Assembly (NCBI GenBank): GCA_964036195.1
Contig: OZ038452.1
Span: forward strand, 10,658,704-10,722,703
Reading direction: 5' to 3'
DNA from: Sphaerolaimus hirsutus
Taxonomy: Eukaryota > Nematoda > Chromadorea > Monhysterida > Sphaerolaimidae
DNA length: 64,000 nt
Notes under the pieces: generated by a model
Seen by the model: only the letters and a program-made list of their open reading frames with translations
Told to the model about the DNA's origin: nothing
Database searches by the model: none
Shown: positions 28,301-43,100 of the stretch, one piece after another
Layout of the letters: every line of letters begins with the position of its first letter
How positions within the stretch are numbered: the stretch's first letter is position 1
Program-made: the position numbers and the translations under genes

Positions 28301-31300
28301 GTAGTCTTCCATCACCGAGCACAAGCCACCACTCGGTTTAGAAAAAGGATTGTATGACCATCTTATCTTTCATAGGTGATAAAATACCACAATAAGCCAG
28401 GCGGCCAATTGGTAGTGCATCTAAGGTTTTATTGGCATCCATGTATGCTTTTTCCTTTCCAATTGCGCGGTAATTCTGGACGCAATATGTCTGATGCTTT
28501 TTAGGCATTCCCATTTTGGCATGGCTTTTTATTCGAGCCAGTGTAGGGGCCAGTTCCACAAGTGGCAAACCAAAAGTAAAGAGTACAGGTATTTTCAGTT
28601 CAAAGTAAAAAAGAGTAAAGTAGAGACTTAATTGAAGAGTAAACTCTGAAGTAAAGAGTAAATTGAAGAGTAAAGTGTCAAGTAATTTGCCACTTGCGGA
28701 ACTGGCCCCAGGCCTCAGCGGGCCCCTTTTGTTGAGCGAAACAGCTTTACCATGATTGTATTGCTTCGTGTGGCGACAGTAACCATAGTTTTCCTTATCT
28801 TGCAGCTTGCATTGTCGTGCTACTCTCAACTTAGTTCTATCAAATGGCCGTTTTATCCTGATATCAGTATGAGAGTCCCCCGACCCGACACGATTAGCAG
28901 GACTCAACAAGTAAGAATATCAAACTTGTTTGTCACCCACCTCAAAACTCAATTGCTTTCACTATCTAAGAAGTTAATGCGTACCGTATATTTATCTTTG
29001 AACGAGACTCCCCTTGATTAACTCCCCCCTGCTGGCTGGGTGAGGAAAAAATAACTCCCGCTGAATAAGTCCACCCCACCCCACTTGAATAACTCCCAAA
29101 TTGGAATAACCTCTGTGATGGATGGAAGGGATGTTGTAAAAAAAAAGTTATCAATGATGTCAAACAGACCAAATATAGCCACCCCTTGGCTGTGCAAATG
29201 CAGTGCAAAGTGTTGCATGTTAGCCAAAGAAAATACAAAAGAATGTTAGCCGACGGCAGCATCAGAAGATTACCTAAACATTGTAATTATAAAAAAAAAA
29301 CTTCCCGTTGAATCACGCCTCCCCCCCCTTGAATAACTTCCCCCTCAAAAACTCTAACGCACTAATAACTTTACTCTTAACTTTACTCACCACTTTTAAA
29401 ATTACTTTGAACTTGCCACTTCTCATTTTACTTGACTCTTAATGATTGCAAATCCAAATTATTCACCTAGTGTTCGCTAAACACCACCCTCAATCTGACA
29501 AAATTTAATTCTTTTGAAGGTTTTTGGATCCCTTTTCCGAATCCCTACCTTATGAATTCCGAATTCTGATGCCTAGGTATGAGTGACTTCTGTTTAAAAA
29601 CTGAACCCTAGCCGTACTTCACGCTACCTAATCATTTGAGCACCAGAAGTTCCTTTGCACATCACCGAATTAATCATTTATCCGGTTGTTGCAGATGCCC
29701 TTCCCCTACGCACTCACTACCTAAATGTATTTTCTCCAGTTTTACGTTTCAGTTGCTCACATTTTTTAGTGTGAAATGGTCAGAAGGCATTCTACCCAAA
29801 ACGGGGGCTTTTTCACCGGCCGACACATGGATCCAGGTAAATCGAGGAACTTTGGTCACTGTTTACCGTTCAAAAAATAAATAAGTATATAGTCATAACT
29901 TCGAGTTGTTTTCCAAGTTCCGTATTCGTGTGAATGCGGCCATTTCTGCCAAACATAACAGTATTCACAGCAACTTCAAAAAAATTTATGCGTATTTATG
30001 TCACATCAGCAACACATAAATTTTTGCTACCAATTTGACATACCGTATTACCTCGAATTAACCCCCCCCTTGAATTAACCCCCCCCTCGAAATACCCCCC
30101 CTAAATTTCGGCTGAGGAAATAATAAACCCCCCCCTCGAAATACCCCCCCTAAAATTGAGTGTAACGTGAACGTACATGACAAATACCACAGTTTGTTAT
30201 CTGTACAATGCAGAACACACGTTAAAATTGATGATCAAGTGACGTTAGGGAAGGGTTTTTGTGTATATACAGTTATATATGCCTATAAACACATATACAT
30301 CTATGTAAATGTTTGATTTTTCTACGTCTGCGTATGGGGAATTTCCAAAAATTTCTGGCGAAATAATAGACCCCCCCCTCGAATAAACCCCCCCCTCGAA
30401 TTATCCCCCCCTCAAATTTTGCTGGCGAAATAATAAACCCCCTGGGGGTATTTCGAGGTAATACGGTAAATGTATTTTATGTGAATGTGACTAAAAAGCA
30501 TTTAAGTCAAATAAGGTTCCAACCGGTGTCTTGAGAATCTGTGTATGGGTGAAATGCTGCACTAAACCATTATCATAAATACATACTGTATTACCTCGAA
30601 TTACCCCCCCCCCTTTGAAATACCCCCTAAAATTCGGCTGAGGAAATAATAACCCCCCCCCCTCGAAATACCCCCCTAACACTGAGTGTAAAGAGAACGT
30701 ACATGACAAATACCCCAGTTTGTGATCTGTACAATGCAGAACACATGTTAAAACTGGTGATTGAGTGACGTTAGGAAAGGGTTTATGTGTATATACAGTT
30801 TTATATGCCTATAAACACATATACATCTATGTATTGGTTCGGTTTTTCTACGTCCGAGTATGGGGAATTTCCGAAAATTTCTGGTGAAATAATAGACACC
30901 CCCTCTAATAAACCCCCCCTTGAATTATCCCCCCCTCAAATTTTGCTGGCAAAATAATAAACCCCCTGGGGGTATTTTGAGGTAATACGGTATGCATTTA
31001 TGTTGTTTGTATGTGTATCTTCTACTTTTTGTTTACTTCACAACAATGTCAACTTAACTTCAAATGATTATATGACAAGATTGAATTTAAAACAAATCAA
31101 ATTCTTGTATGTCACATAAACATTCTGTATTACATATGTGACATAACAAATAATATTCTTGTATGGCACATAAACATTCTGTATTACAAATGTGAGACAT
31201 AAAAAATGGAAACTGTGGCACATAATGGTTGACTTGGATTATTTTTGGTTCATCTTTAGAGCCATCTTTTACCATAAACATTTTTACATTGGTGACACTG

Positions 31301-34300
31301 ACAATAATTTGTGACACACACTTGACACAATTTTTACAGTAAGCTCTGCCAGCATGTATACAAGATATTTATGCACCATAACAGTTTTACTTGTCTTACT
31401 ATGCCACATAGTTGAACAATCATATGTATTGAAGTGCTTAAAAAATGTTGATGTTTGATATTACTGTGAAAAATGTGTCACATGTGTCACCACACCAGTT
31501 ATTGTCACCAGTTATGGTCACACACTATTTGAAAAGGGTTTCTGCAGAGACAAAATTTTGTTATCACACATCAACATTTCTAAAAACACTTGAACACATG
31601 GTTGTTCAACTACATAGCATATCATGCTTAACTTATAACACATTTTTATGAATTTTGTTTTGTATATTTGTATGCATGTATCATACATTAATTTGTCAGC
31701 AACAGTGTAAAGAACATTCCAGAACTTGTACTCATACTTGCACTTGTACTCTCAATAGCTGGATGAATGATCTTTACAGAGTTGAAATGTCATGTACATG
31801 TATTTAAAAAACTGTGTATGGGAGCAAACCAATGTGTGTGGCATGGGGAAAACGAACCCTAGCATTCCTGCATTTTTTTGCTTGTGTGTGTGTGAGTGAA
31901 TGTTGGCTTTCCAGAACTATACATTGCTTTACAGTGCAAACATTTTTTTACATGAGAGAAATAATTTTTAGATGTCAAATTCAGCATTCACACCAGTTTT
32001 ATGAGAAGAAAATTTTATTACATTTTCTGAAAAATGCACCTTTTTGTGACACTGAATGCAATGCTGAAGAATTGTTTTTCAATGAGAAATCCAGAATCTT
32101 GAAAAATTATGAATATTATGAGTACTGTCAGTTTTATATGGACTTATTAAAATTGATCTTTACATTGTATCTTTACTGACATGATGATAACATAAATATT
32201 TCAATTTCATATGGGAATTGCAATGTGTACAATGAAAAATTATTGACAATTCCAGAAAAGAATAGAAAATTTGCGATACACAGACTTTCCCATGACACTG
32301 GATATTATGACAAATAAATTTTTTTGTTGTGATCAGAGGTTACAGCCACAGTTCTGATTTGTCTCAACAAAAATTTATGTGAGTTTATGTGGGATTTATG
32401 TATTGATGTAAAATTTATGTGACATTTATGCACAGTAAACAAATGGGCACATAAACTCACATAAATTTTTCTGAAGTTGCTGTGATTGATGTTTGCGCAT
32501 TTTTCGCTTGACGGGATCTGAAATGAGCAGCGAGCGATAATGCACGCTTGGGTTGTATCCCAGACCAGCGGCCTTTTGTTATTTCCTTCGTTTTGATTTT
32601 ACACGGTGTCCCATTTTAATATGCATCGGGAAAACTCTTTCCCGCTTCACAGCAAAAGGGACGTATTAAAATATTATTATACACTCCAACTCCAGTGACT
32701 ACCGTATTACCTCAAAATACCCCCAGGGGGTTTATTAGAGGGGGGATAATTCGAGCAGGGGTCTATTATTTCGCCAGAAATTTTTGGAAATTCCCCATAC
32801 TCAGACGTATCAAAATCAAACAATTACATAGATGTACATGTGTTTATAGTCATATATGACTGTATATACACATAAACCCTTACCTAACGTCACTCAATCA
32901 TCGGTTTTAACGTGTGTTCTGCATTGTACAGATCACAAACTGCGGTATTTGTCATGTACGTTCTCTTTCCATTCAATTTTAGGGGGGCGGTGGTATTTCG
33001 AGGGGGGGTTATTATTTCCTCAGCCAGATTTTAGGAGGGTATTTCGAGGGGGGGGGGTTAATTCAAGGGGGGTTTATTCAAGTGGGTTTAATTCAAGGTG
33101 ATACGGTATATACCTTGCACGCCTGGTTCACCTTGGAAGCGTGCCAGCCGTATTGAACATACGAGATTTTCGTAAAAAGACGAAAAATTCGACGAAAAGC
33201 TGTTTACATTTACCTAAATAGGTATTCAGAACAAAAAAAAATTTTATTTTGACAAAATCGAATGCTTGAATTATCAATGGCACGCTTCCAACGTGAAACA
33301 TAAATAACTGCGCGTGCAGAATGTTATGTAGCCGGTGTATAAATACATTGATAATAATTTGCAACCTGCGTTGCTCCGTTTGGTATCACGCTTCAGACAC
33401 TGGTCAAGCTTAAAATCTGCTCAGGCGCGTGCGCAGCTGCGTCCCGCGGCCACTTCCCGAGTGCCCTTTATTTTCAAGTACACTCTCCCACAAATAAACA
33501 TCAATCGAATATACGGGGCGTGTGCTGTGCGCAATTCAATTGTGTATTTTGCGGTGCCCTGCAGGCCGCATTGACGCAGTGCACTGCAGTCGCTCGGTGC
33601 TTTTGTAAATCCGCACGCATAAACAACTCTGCAGCTACACATTATGCCCCGTGCTGTAGTTTAAGCAGTAGCTGTCACTGTACTCTTCTGTCAAGATTGT
33701 CCGCAGATCATACATTAGAACTGGAGGTAGAGAATGCATGATTCTCTTGCGTGAAATTGCCAGCTGTTGTCTGACCGTTAAATGCACAGTATGCCCTCGC
33801 GGCCATAATATTGAAACGCAAGACTGTCACGTGGCATAAACTCAGAAACATGCCCAGAACTTATGACGCTGGCGGCCTTTAGGTAAAAAGCACACTCAAC
33901 TGACAAGTAAATACAAGTTATGTGCAAGTCTATTTGTGCAAGTTATGTGCGTCTTGATAAATACAGACTTTGCTCTTGCCCTACTGTCTACAACGTGTTT
34001 TCGCACATGTTTTCCGCGAGAACCAGAACCAACTACCAAGCCACGCGTGACGATAATTCCCTAGTTGCACGCATTTTTTCAGTGTCGCTGAGCAATTGCT
34101 ACTGTAGGCACAGGCAGGGCTCGCAATTATCGCACTGCATGCCAGCGCACTTGAACTAGGTACCTATATGTGCAAAATGTGATTGGGAATTCTATTGACT
34201 GGAAAGCTCATTTTTAAAAACGCGTGGTCAGGTGTTTGGTTAGCATGGTGAACGACATTTGCACCGACATTATTTGTTACGCTTTTAATTGGTATGTGGC

Positions 34301-37300
34301 CGCATAGCTCAGGGGTTAGAGCGTCTGTCTAGTAAACAGAAGGTCGATTCCCTCTGTGGCCTGCTTTTGCATTCCGCAATGTGTGGATTTGTATGCGATA
34401 TAAATACTTTTGCCAGTGTTCGCAAATGCACTCGATCTGACTCAGCGGGTCCTTGAAAAGTTGGTTACTTTTTCGATCATATTTCTGCTTACCGTAGCTG
34501 TTGAACACTTTCTTGCAGAAAGGTAATAAATTTTTGGCTGCCTGAAAACGGAAAGGTGAAAATTCTTCAGCTGCCTGAAAACAGAAAACACAATGCTAAG
34601 GAGAACTTCGGATAACGGAAAGTTGATAACCGAATTTCTGCACTTTTTAAGTGGTACCGGTAAATTGAAAAAAAAACCCTCCCTCGACAAACAAAAGACA
34701 AACGAACGTTCCCGTCTTCAATTTTAATTCAATTTTTTACGCATTTGCTAAATTTTTAAATTCAATAGGTTAAATAGTTTATTTCCACAGGCATTTTCTT
34801 AGGCATTTTTAGTTTCACTGGAGTACGGTATTCAATTCAGACTCTCAAGTGTCAAGTTATGCACGTTTTTCTTGCGGGCGGCACACAACATAATACCGAC
34901 AGCAACAGCGAGGGACACCAACAATTCACGATCGCGGAAGACTATTGAGTCTTGTGGCAACAATGCGGTCTCAAATTCAATCTTCCGTTGGCGATGTCCC
35001 TAGGCGACATGGGCACGTTTTGATCAATGTAATAGTCTGGTATGAACTCTGAGCTATGCCGTCACTTCATGCCACTTTCGTTGTTTATTGGGCCAATCAC
35101 AGTTGTTAAAATGTATTTACATTTACTCTGAAATACAATAACTCGAGTATTGGGTGAATACATATTTACACTTTCCCGGTCATGTCCGGCACCCTTGTGA
35201 TTTTACTTGTGACAAGGGTGTCAAATTTCCGTTTCCGTTTTCCGTTTCCGCCTTTCCGCAGGAAAATTTTGTACCTTTCCGTTTTCCGTTTTCTGGCAGC
35301 TGAAATTTTTTTACCTTTCCTTTTTCCGTTTTCCGTAAAAACAATTTTTTGACACCCTACTTGTGATCCTAGCACCCGCGCAGTTGGAGTAAAGGCAACT
35401 CAAGTGAAATCAAAAATAGGCTGCCGGACCTGACCGGGAAGGTATTTACATATACCTAAAAAAGTACCCGTACTTACCTGTACGTGTACGTGGAGAGAAA
35501 ATGTATTTTTTTGTTGCTAAAATAAAGAAATCTTGAAAAAAATCATGTTGCTTTCCTATAAAAAGGACTAAATGGTCATCAAAAACAACATCTGTTATGT
35601 CTTCCAGTGTAAAAATCGCTCTCATGTGTAAAAAAGTAGCTTTTACATTTTTCATAAAAAAACCACTTTTACATTCTGTACTTCTGGCGCTTGGCGCCAT
35701 TTTGCTCTGGCGTCATTGGTGCTTGGTGCTGCGGCTTCACGCCAAAGTTCTGGCGCTTTTCACATCACTACTCATTAGTCATGAGTATGGGTAAAAAAGT
35801 AATTTACATTTTCTGTACTCGGGGGTGAGTAAAAAGGTATTTTACATAGAAATACATATACTTTGAAAAAAGTTCCGTAATTTTAACAACTCTGAGACCA
35901 ATGTGTGAGCAGAGCGGAGCACTGCAGTGACGCATATGCTTGGCAGCGCCGTGCTAAGTTCTGTGTGTCCTGCAGGCTACAGAGGGCAGCTCAGCTGTTA
36001 TTTTGGCGTTCTCCTAGATGAATATTAATGACGATTTGAAAGTGACAACGGGACAAGATCAGGTGTGAATCAAAACATAGGTATATATTATTCAGCGCGG
36101 TACTCTTGCCAAAATGGAGTTGTGGACCATGACATTTTAATTTGAGCTCTTTCCCAGCTGAAATTGGAATTAACGACTGACATGGGCCAGCCACCATAGT
36201 TAACCAGATGAATATGTAAAATGGTATAAATATATACTTGACTATATATCCAACGTTAGAGCATAACGTCGAAGGCGCTATGTAGGTAGGCATTCTCATT
36301 TTCAGCTGCCTGCAACACGTCGCCCATTGCAACTGAGTAAGCAACTAAAATTAGCGATCCTCTCCATGCATAGCGCCAGGCGCAAACTGAATGAATATTT
36401 CATCAGTTTCGCGCTAACTCAGCCATCCGAACAAACAATAGAAACTTGTGAACTGAGGCTCTCCGGCCCGTGGCTGTCTTTTCCCCATGAGCGGGCGATT
36501 CATTAAGCCTCTGTACTCTTCTCGCCTTGGACGGGACTCGAGTGTTTTCTTTTCTCCAACTAAAAAATGTGGCTGTGGGATTCAAATGATAGTCTCGGCT
36601 CATCTGAAGAGTGTCAGTTGTCGTTTTTTTAATTTTCAAGTGTCCGATTTCTTGATGCATTCGCGGCTTTCCGTTCAGCGCGGTAATTTTCATGATCCTT
36701 TCGGGCAGCATAAATAGTGGCCATTTTGCATAAATAGTGCCGATTGAAAATTGTGGTAGGTAATATTTCACAGTCTGCAGAGGCTCCATTGACATTATTG
36801 GCTCCATTGATTGAATTACAGCTTAATTCATTACTCAAGAATAGTGCGAATTGACACGAAAAAAAGCGCGCCTCACACTTTACCCACACTAACTGCAGTG
36901 CACGAGTTCACCACAGCGCCGACTAGCGCGGCGCAAACGCACCGCGCCGCCACGCTCGACGGGCCGTCGACTTCCCGGTCTCGGGCCACGCCGCGCCAAG
37001 TGACCAACTCGGAGATCTGCGCCAACCCGGTGCCAATCCCGGACCCTTTAAAGAGCCGTGTCAAATGTGAAATGTCATGCAAAGTGTCAAAAGTCATGTA
37101 AAATGCCATGGAAAATGGCAAACCTACGTTTGCCATTTTCCAGGGCATTTTACCTGACTTTTGACACTTTACGTCACATTTGTCGTTTACATGGCTTTCT
37201 ACACGGTGCGGGACTGCCGCCCGGAGGACCTGGCACACGCGCTGGGCGGCGATGGCGATCAGCCGGTCGCCGGTGCCGCTGCCGCAGCCGCAGCCGACAC

Positions 37301-40118
37301 GGACGGCAGCCATGCCGATGGAGAGGCCGCCGCGCTCATGGTTGGACTGGGGTCGCTTTTTTTTTGGGGGGGGGGGGGTGTCTTGTGAAGGTGTGTGTTG
37401 CGGGTGCGGCGCTGGTTTTTCTTCAGTGATCGCTATTGCTTGGATATGTGAATAGTGCCTCGTTCGAAACTCATTGTAAAATGGAGACAGTTACCTAAAT
37501 AACTAGGTAGGTAAGTATTTACCTAGATGCGCATAAATTTAGACATAACATACCGTATTACCTCGAAATACCCCCATGGGGGTTTCTTATTTCGCCAGCA
37601 AAATTTGAGGGGGGTTAATTCGAGGGGGGGGGGGGGTTATTCGAGGGGGGTTTTATTATTTCGTCAGAAATTTTCGTAAGGATCGTAGTAAATAGTAGGC
37701 ATTTGCATGCCCAAAACAGGTAAAAAATGTGTCCAAACAGGATATATTTGGACATAAAAACGTAGAAAACTACACAAACTAGTCTATGTGCAGCTGCAAT
37801 GCAAATTAACAGTAATATACATCATGTACATTGCATACATGACGTATTTATTATGTACATGACGTACATCATTCCGAAGGGGGGGGGGGTATTTCGAGGG
37901 GGGGTTTATTATTTCCCCAGCCCATTTTGAGGGGGGGGGGTTAATTCGAGGGGGGGGGGGTTAATTCAAGGGGGGGATAATTCGAGGTAATACGGTATAT
38001 GCTGTGAAAAATGTGCAAGTTTTCGCGCAGGCAGTCACTGTATTCAAACTGTGGCTTCCATCAGTTGTTTTTTATATTCAGTTGTTTGATACAGTCCACC
38101 CGCAGAGTAGCCCGTAACAACTAATGTGCCATTAACAATGCCGTATAGCTTTGAGCGAAACTTCTGTGTGTCTAGCCAAATGATAATTTTTTCTTTGTTT
38201 GGAAGTCCCGATTATTCTGCACTATTCTTCACACTAGTCAGCTCCCAGATAAGTATTGGCTTGTCGGGAAAGTTTTTGTTCCGTTTCAGCATAGGTAAAT
38301 ATATCGCTTCCTTTGGATCCTTCCGGATTCGGACACTTTTACTTTTACATTTTGACTTTTACATGATAGTTGACAAATTTTTATGTTATTTTAGGTGGTG
38401 CATATATGCATGGATGGGCATAGCATAGTGAACTAGTAGTGAATACCTTCGGCCGGCGGTGACATTGTTTTTTACGCTTTTAATTGGTGTGTGGCCGCAT
38501 ATTTAGCTCAGGGGTTAGAGCGTCTGTCTAGTAAACAGGAGGTCGAGGGTTCGATTCCCTCTGTGGCCTGCTTTTGCATTCCGCAATGTGTGGATTTGTA
38601 TGCGATATAAATACTTTTGCCGGTGTTCGCAAATACACTCGATCTGCCTCAGCGGGTCCTTGAAAAGTTGGTTACTTATTCAATCATATTTCTGCTTACC
38701 GTAGCTGTTGAACACTTTTTGCAGAAAGGTATTTATAAATTTTTGTCTGCCTGAAAACGGAAACGTGAAAATTCTTCAGCTGCCTGAAAACAGAAAACAC
38801 AATGCTAAGGAAGGTTCCTTCGGAAAACGGAAAGTTGATAACCGAATTTCTGCACTTTTTAAGTGGTACCGGTAAATAAAAAAAACCTCCCTCGACAAAA
38901 AAATTACAAACGAACGTTCCCGTCATCAATTTTAATTCAATTTTTTACGCATTTGCTAAATTTTTAAATTCAATAGGTTAAATAGGTACATATTTCCACA
39001 GGCATTTTCTTAGGCATTTTTAGTTTCACTGGAGTACGGTATTCAATTCAGACTCTCAAGTGTCAAGTTATGCACGTTTTTCTGGATACGTTATGGATGG
39101 GCATAGCATAGTGAACTAGTAGTGAATACCTTCGGCCGGCGGTGACATTGTTTTTTACGCTTTTAATTGGTATGTGGCCGCATAGCTCAGGGGTTAGAGC
39201 GTCTGTCTAGTAAACAGAAGGTCGAGGGTTCGATTCCCCCTGTGGCCTGCTTTTGCATTACGCAATGTGCAATTGCAGTTTTTTGTCTGTTTAAAAAAGA
39301 CGCCATTGATATACCTACTTCGATCATGCGGCACTGGCCGGCCCTGTAAAGTTTGTTTTGTTTCGATCGTTTCGATCATAAATATACTAGCAGGATTCTC
39401 TCCGACCTTCGGTNNNNNNNNNNNNNNNNNNNNNNNNNNNNNNNNNNNNNNNNNNNNNNNNNNNNNNNNNNNNNNNNNNNNNNNNNNNNNNNNNNNNNNN
39501 NNNNNNNNNNNNNNNNNNNNNNNNNNNNNNNNNNNNNNNNNNNNNNNNNNNNNNNNNNNNNNNNNNNNNNNNNNNNNNNNNNNNNNNNNNNNNNNNNNNN
39601 NNNNNNNNNNNNNCATGCTAGCCATGTTTTTAGAAAAGCAATATGTAATGTACCAACAATACAAACAATAACAATACCAAATTCCAAATCATGACATGAT
39701 CCATGTGGGTTTTTTTGATACAGTGACTACAGGGGTTTCTGATATTGCTGATGGTAATTTGCACTGCATCGTGTCACTACATTACCATAATTTAAAAAGA
39801 ACCCTTGTGCTTACAATATTTCAAATAATGGGGTCTTATTATGTGGCATAGATAATGCACCAGTTTTGACACGACATTACCATAGGTTGAAATAGAAAGC
39901 AATGGGAAAAACTGGCAAATAATTAGATGGTGGACGCCGCAGGCTTTATTGTCAAAGGGATTCATAATTGATGTGGTAACAAGTGTCCATTAGTATTTGT
40001 TAAAGTATAGTAAAACATGATAAACCTGACTGAAGGTTGGAGAGAATCCTGCTAGTAACATTATGTAAGCACTATTCCATGCCCAACTTCACTTCAAGTC
40101 ATGAACAATTGATGAGAG

Positions 40119-40164
<46 letters not shown>

Positions 40165-43100
40165 ACAAGTTGACATAACAATTTATTCTTTGGTAGAAAT
40201 CAATACTTATTATGCTTATCAGATCACTGATGGCTCCACAGTAATTCTATTGCTATTTACATAGCATTATAAAGTACTGCCACTTGTCTGAAGTTTGAAA
40301 AATGGGGTCATTAAAAAAACAACATTTTTTCCATCCCTATGCCCATCTACACAAACATCAGCACCCCCATTTTATAGGCAAGTGACAGCAGCAGGGGTCT
40401 TGTGATTTGGACCCCCACAGGGGTTTGTATAGATAGTAAATTGCTCCTCCAGAGCATAAATACTGAGAACATTTTTTGGGTCACAGGGTTTCAATAGATT
40501 GGCTTTTCAAGGTTTAGAAGGTGAGTGAAATTGAATTTAGGGGCAAAATTTCTCAAAAATACCTCCAAAAATTTCTCAAATATTTTTCTTTTGGGCGGGG
40601 GGGGGGGGGGGGGGGGGGGGGTCCAGGAGATGGTACCAAAAAATTGTCTCCAGTTTCCTTAAAAAAAAACGTTGTTTAAAAAAACACAAGCATCAAACCA
40701 TTTTTTTAATAAAAAACCTTGTTTAAAACAACGCAAGCATCAAACTGATTTTTGAATAAAAAATGTTGTTTAAAAAAATTCAAGCATCAAACCATTTTTT
40801 AAACTGGGGTCGTTGAAAAAAAACAACGTTTGTACCATCTCTACTGTTGGATAGATGGATAGAGTTGGGCACTTTTTTGGGTAGGGGAAGTGAACCCACA
40901 CCCCTCCATTGTAGACCCCTGCCAGCATAAATAGCTGGAGAGTTCGAAGGGGGGAATAACCTCAACCCCTTTACTAGACTGCTCGACAACACAACAAAAA
41001 ATTCCATCAACTTTCTACTTGAATGTCACATGACTGCATACACAGTTCACATGAATATTTATGTCTGTGATTATTGAGTCGAGACTAATAAAAATTTCTA
41101 TTGGCCAATAAGAAACAGTTTTAATACTCACATAATGTTCAATTGGCATAATGTTCAATTGACAACATTTTCACAATGTTCAATCTTCAGCACCTGTATT
41201 GATGACCACACACTCACATTCTTCCCCCACAATGTGCCACGCGCCCGATTCCTCATTGGGTGGCGTGTGAGACAGAACACGGTAAAACTCCCGGACCCTG
41301 TAAAATGCCCTTACTTTTATTTTTTATCGGATGTTTGACATTTTACGGGGCACTTTAGATGACTTTTCACACTATGCATGACAGGGATGTATCCAGGATT
41401 TTTGAGCGGGGGGGGGGCTGCTTGTTTACGGAGGCCGGCGAGGGGGGGGGGGGCTCAGCCCCCCCCCCCTAAATTTTTGCCACATAGTGGCGGAATGGCG
41501 CCATGGCGCTGGCGCCATTAGTAGGCGCCACGCCATAGCGCCATTGGCGTTGGCGCCAGCGCCCTGGAACATTGTATATGTATGTATTTAAATATACATA
41601 CAAAACAGCAAAAAGTACAACATTGAGTGTATTTATAACGATTTGCAGCCACATGAAGCAAATATGATGACAATACCTTATGTCTGGTGAAGTATGCGCT
41701 TGCGCGCAAAAATTTTTACGCTGACGTTGAAAAAGTTGCATTTTCTGTCATATTCTGGTTTCGCCACGGGAAGGGGGGTGGCTGCAGCCCCCCCCCCCCT
41801 GGATACGGCCCTGATGCATGACACTTGACATTTTACAGGGTGCAGGAATGACAGCCGATAATGGAATTATTTAGTGTCAACTTTCCGTTTTCCGTTTCCG
41901 CTTTTTGGAGCCAAAATATCTACCCCACCTTTCAGGGGTCCGAATAGGGGGGGGGGGTATGGTTGGGGAACCGAACCGACCCGAACCGAACCGAACCGAG
42001 AACCGAGCACTATTTTGGAACCGAGAACCGGAACCGACCTTGAGAACCGAACCAGAACTGAGAACCGGCACTTATACCCGGAACCGAAGTAAATACCCGA
42101 AAGAACCAAAATTTTCTAGGAATCTTCAAGTTTTTAAACAGCGTTTTGTCAACACCTACATCTAAGCCTTTAAACAGCAGCTGAACATCTTGGTGCGTGT
42201 TCAGAATTGCAAAATTCAGCTGTTTGCAAAATAATTGCGCGGGAGCGTGTAATTTCACATATACTCCAGTGACATTACACCTTACAATGAAATCTACCAT
42301 ATCCCACCTGACTAAAAGAACAAACATAGAAAAATTCCATCATATTTATCAAATGTTTTTGATAAAGATGATGAAATTTTTTATGTATGTTTGTTTATTC
42401 AGATGGGATATGGTAGATTTCATTGTAAGGTGTAATGTCGCTGCAGTATACACATTATCACTGGTAGTAGTTTTCATTGGTTTTGTGGCAGTTTTAAGCA
42501 TAGTAGTTGGCAAAAGTTATTTATGTTTGTACTCAAAATGATACGCGTACTCACTCGCGTACTACATAAATACATTTACTTTTCCTCCAGAGATAAATAC
42601 CAGTACTCATTTACTCGTGTACTTTTTAAAAGTACGCGAGTACAGAAAATGTATATGTTTTATTTTACACTTTTTTAAATACCAGTATTATTATAACAAC
42701 TCTGAATTCTGCATTCTACCATGAAAAAATAAGCTGTGATATGCTCCTGTAGTATGAAATATCCAACCAATGTACTTACACATGTAAACTTTATTGTTTT
42801 TCTTGTATATTGTTTTATTATGGTTCAGCCGATTATTACCCGATACCCGGTTATTTTATTACCCGGAACTAGTGATGGAAAAGCGCCATGGCGCTGGCGC
42901 CTGGCGCTAGCGCCAAAGCAAAAAGCGCCATGGCGCTTTTGGCGCTTGGCGCCTTTTTGCTGTGGCGCCATTGGCGCTTGGCGCTGGGGTTTGGAAAAGC
43001 GCCATGGCGCTTTTGGCGCTTGGCGCTATGACGCCATGGCGCCATTGGCGCTTGGCGCTAGTGTTTTAAAAAGCGCCAAAAAAGCGCCATGAAGTACTCA

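Larger units (their letters stand above)
35098..35894. mobile_element. hAT-type nonautonomous element
   Basis: CACAGTTGTTAAAATG ... TTTTAACAACTCTG with a diverged 8-bp duplication GGGCCAAT / AGACCAAT. It contains a nested second hAT-type element and a GGCGCC array. Confidence 0.62.

Noticed and set aside
39167..39349. Open frame across the tRNA reading RIAQGLERLSSKQKVEGS
   Set aside because: It is a translation of tRNA-Thr sequence, a familiar annotation artefact.
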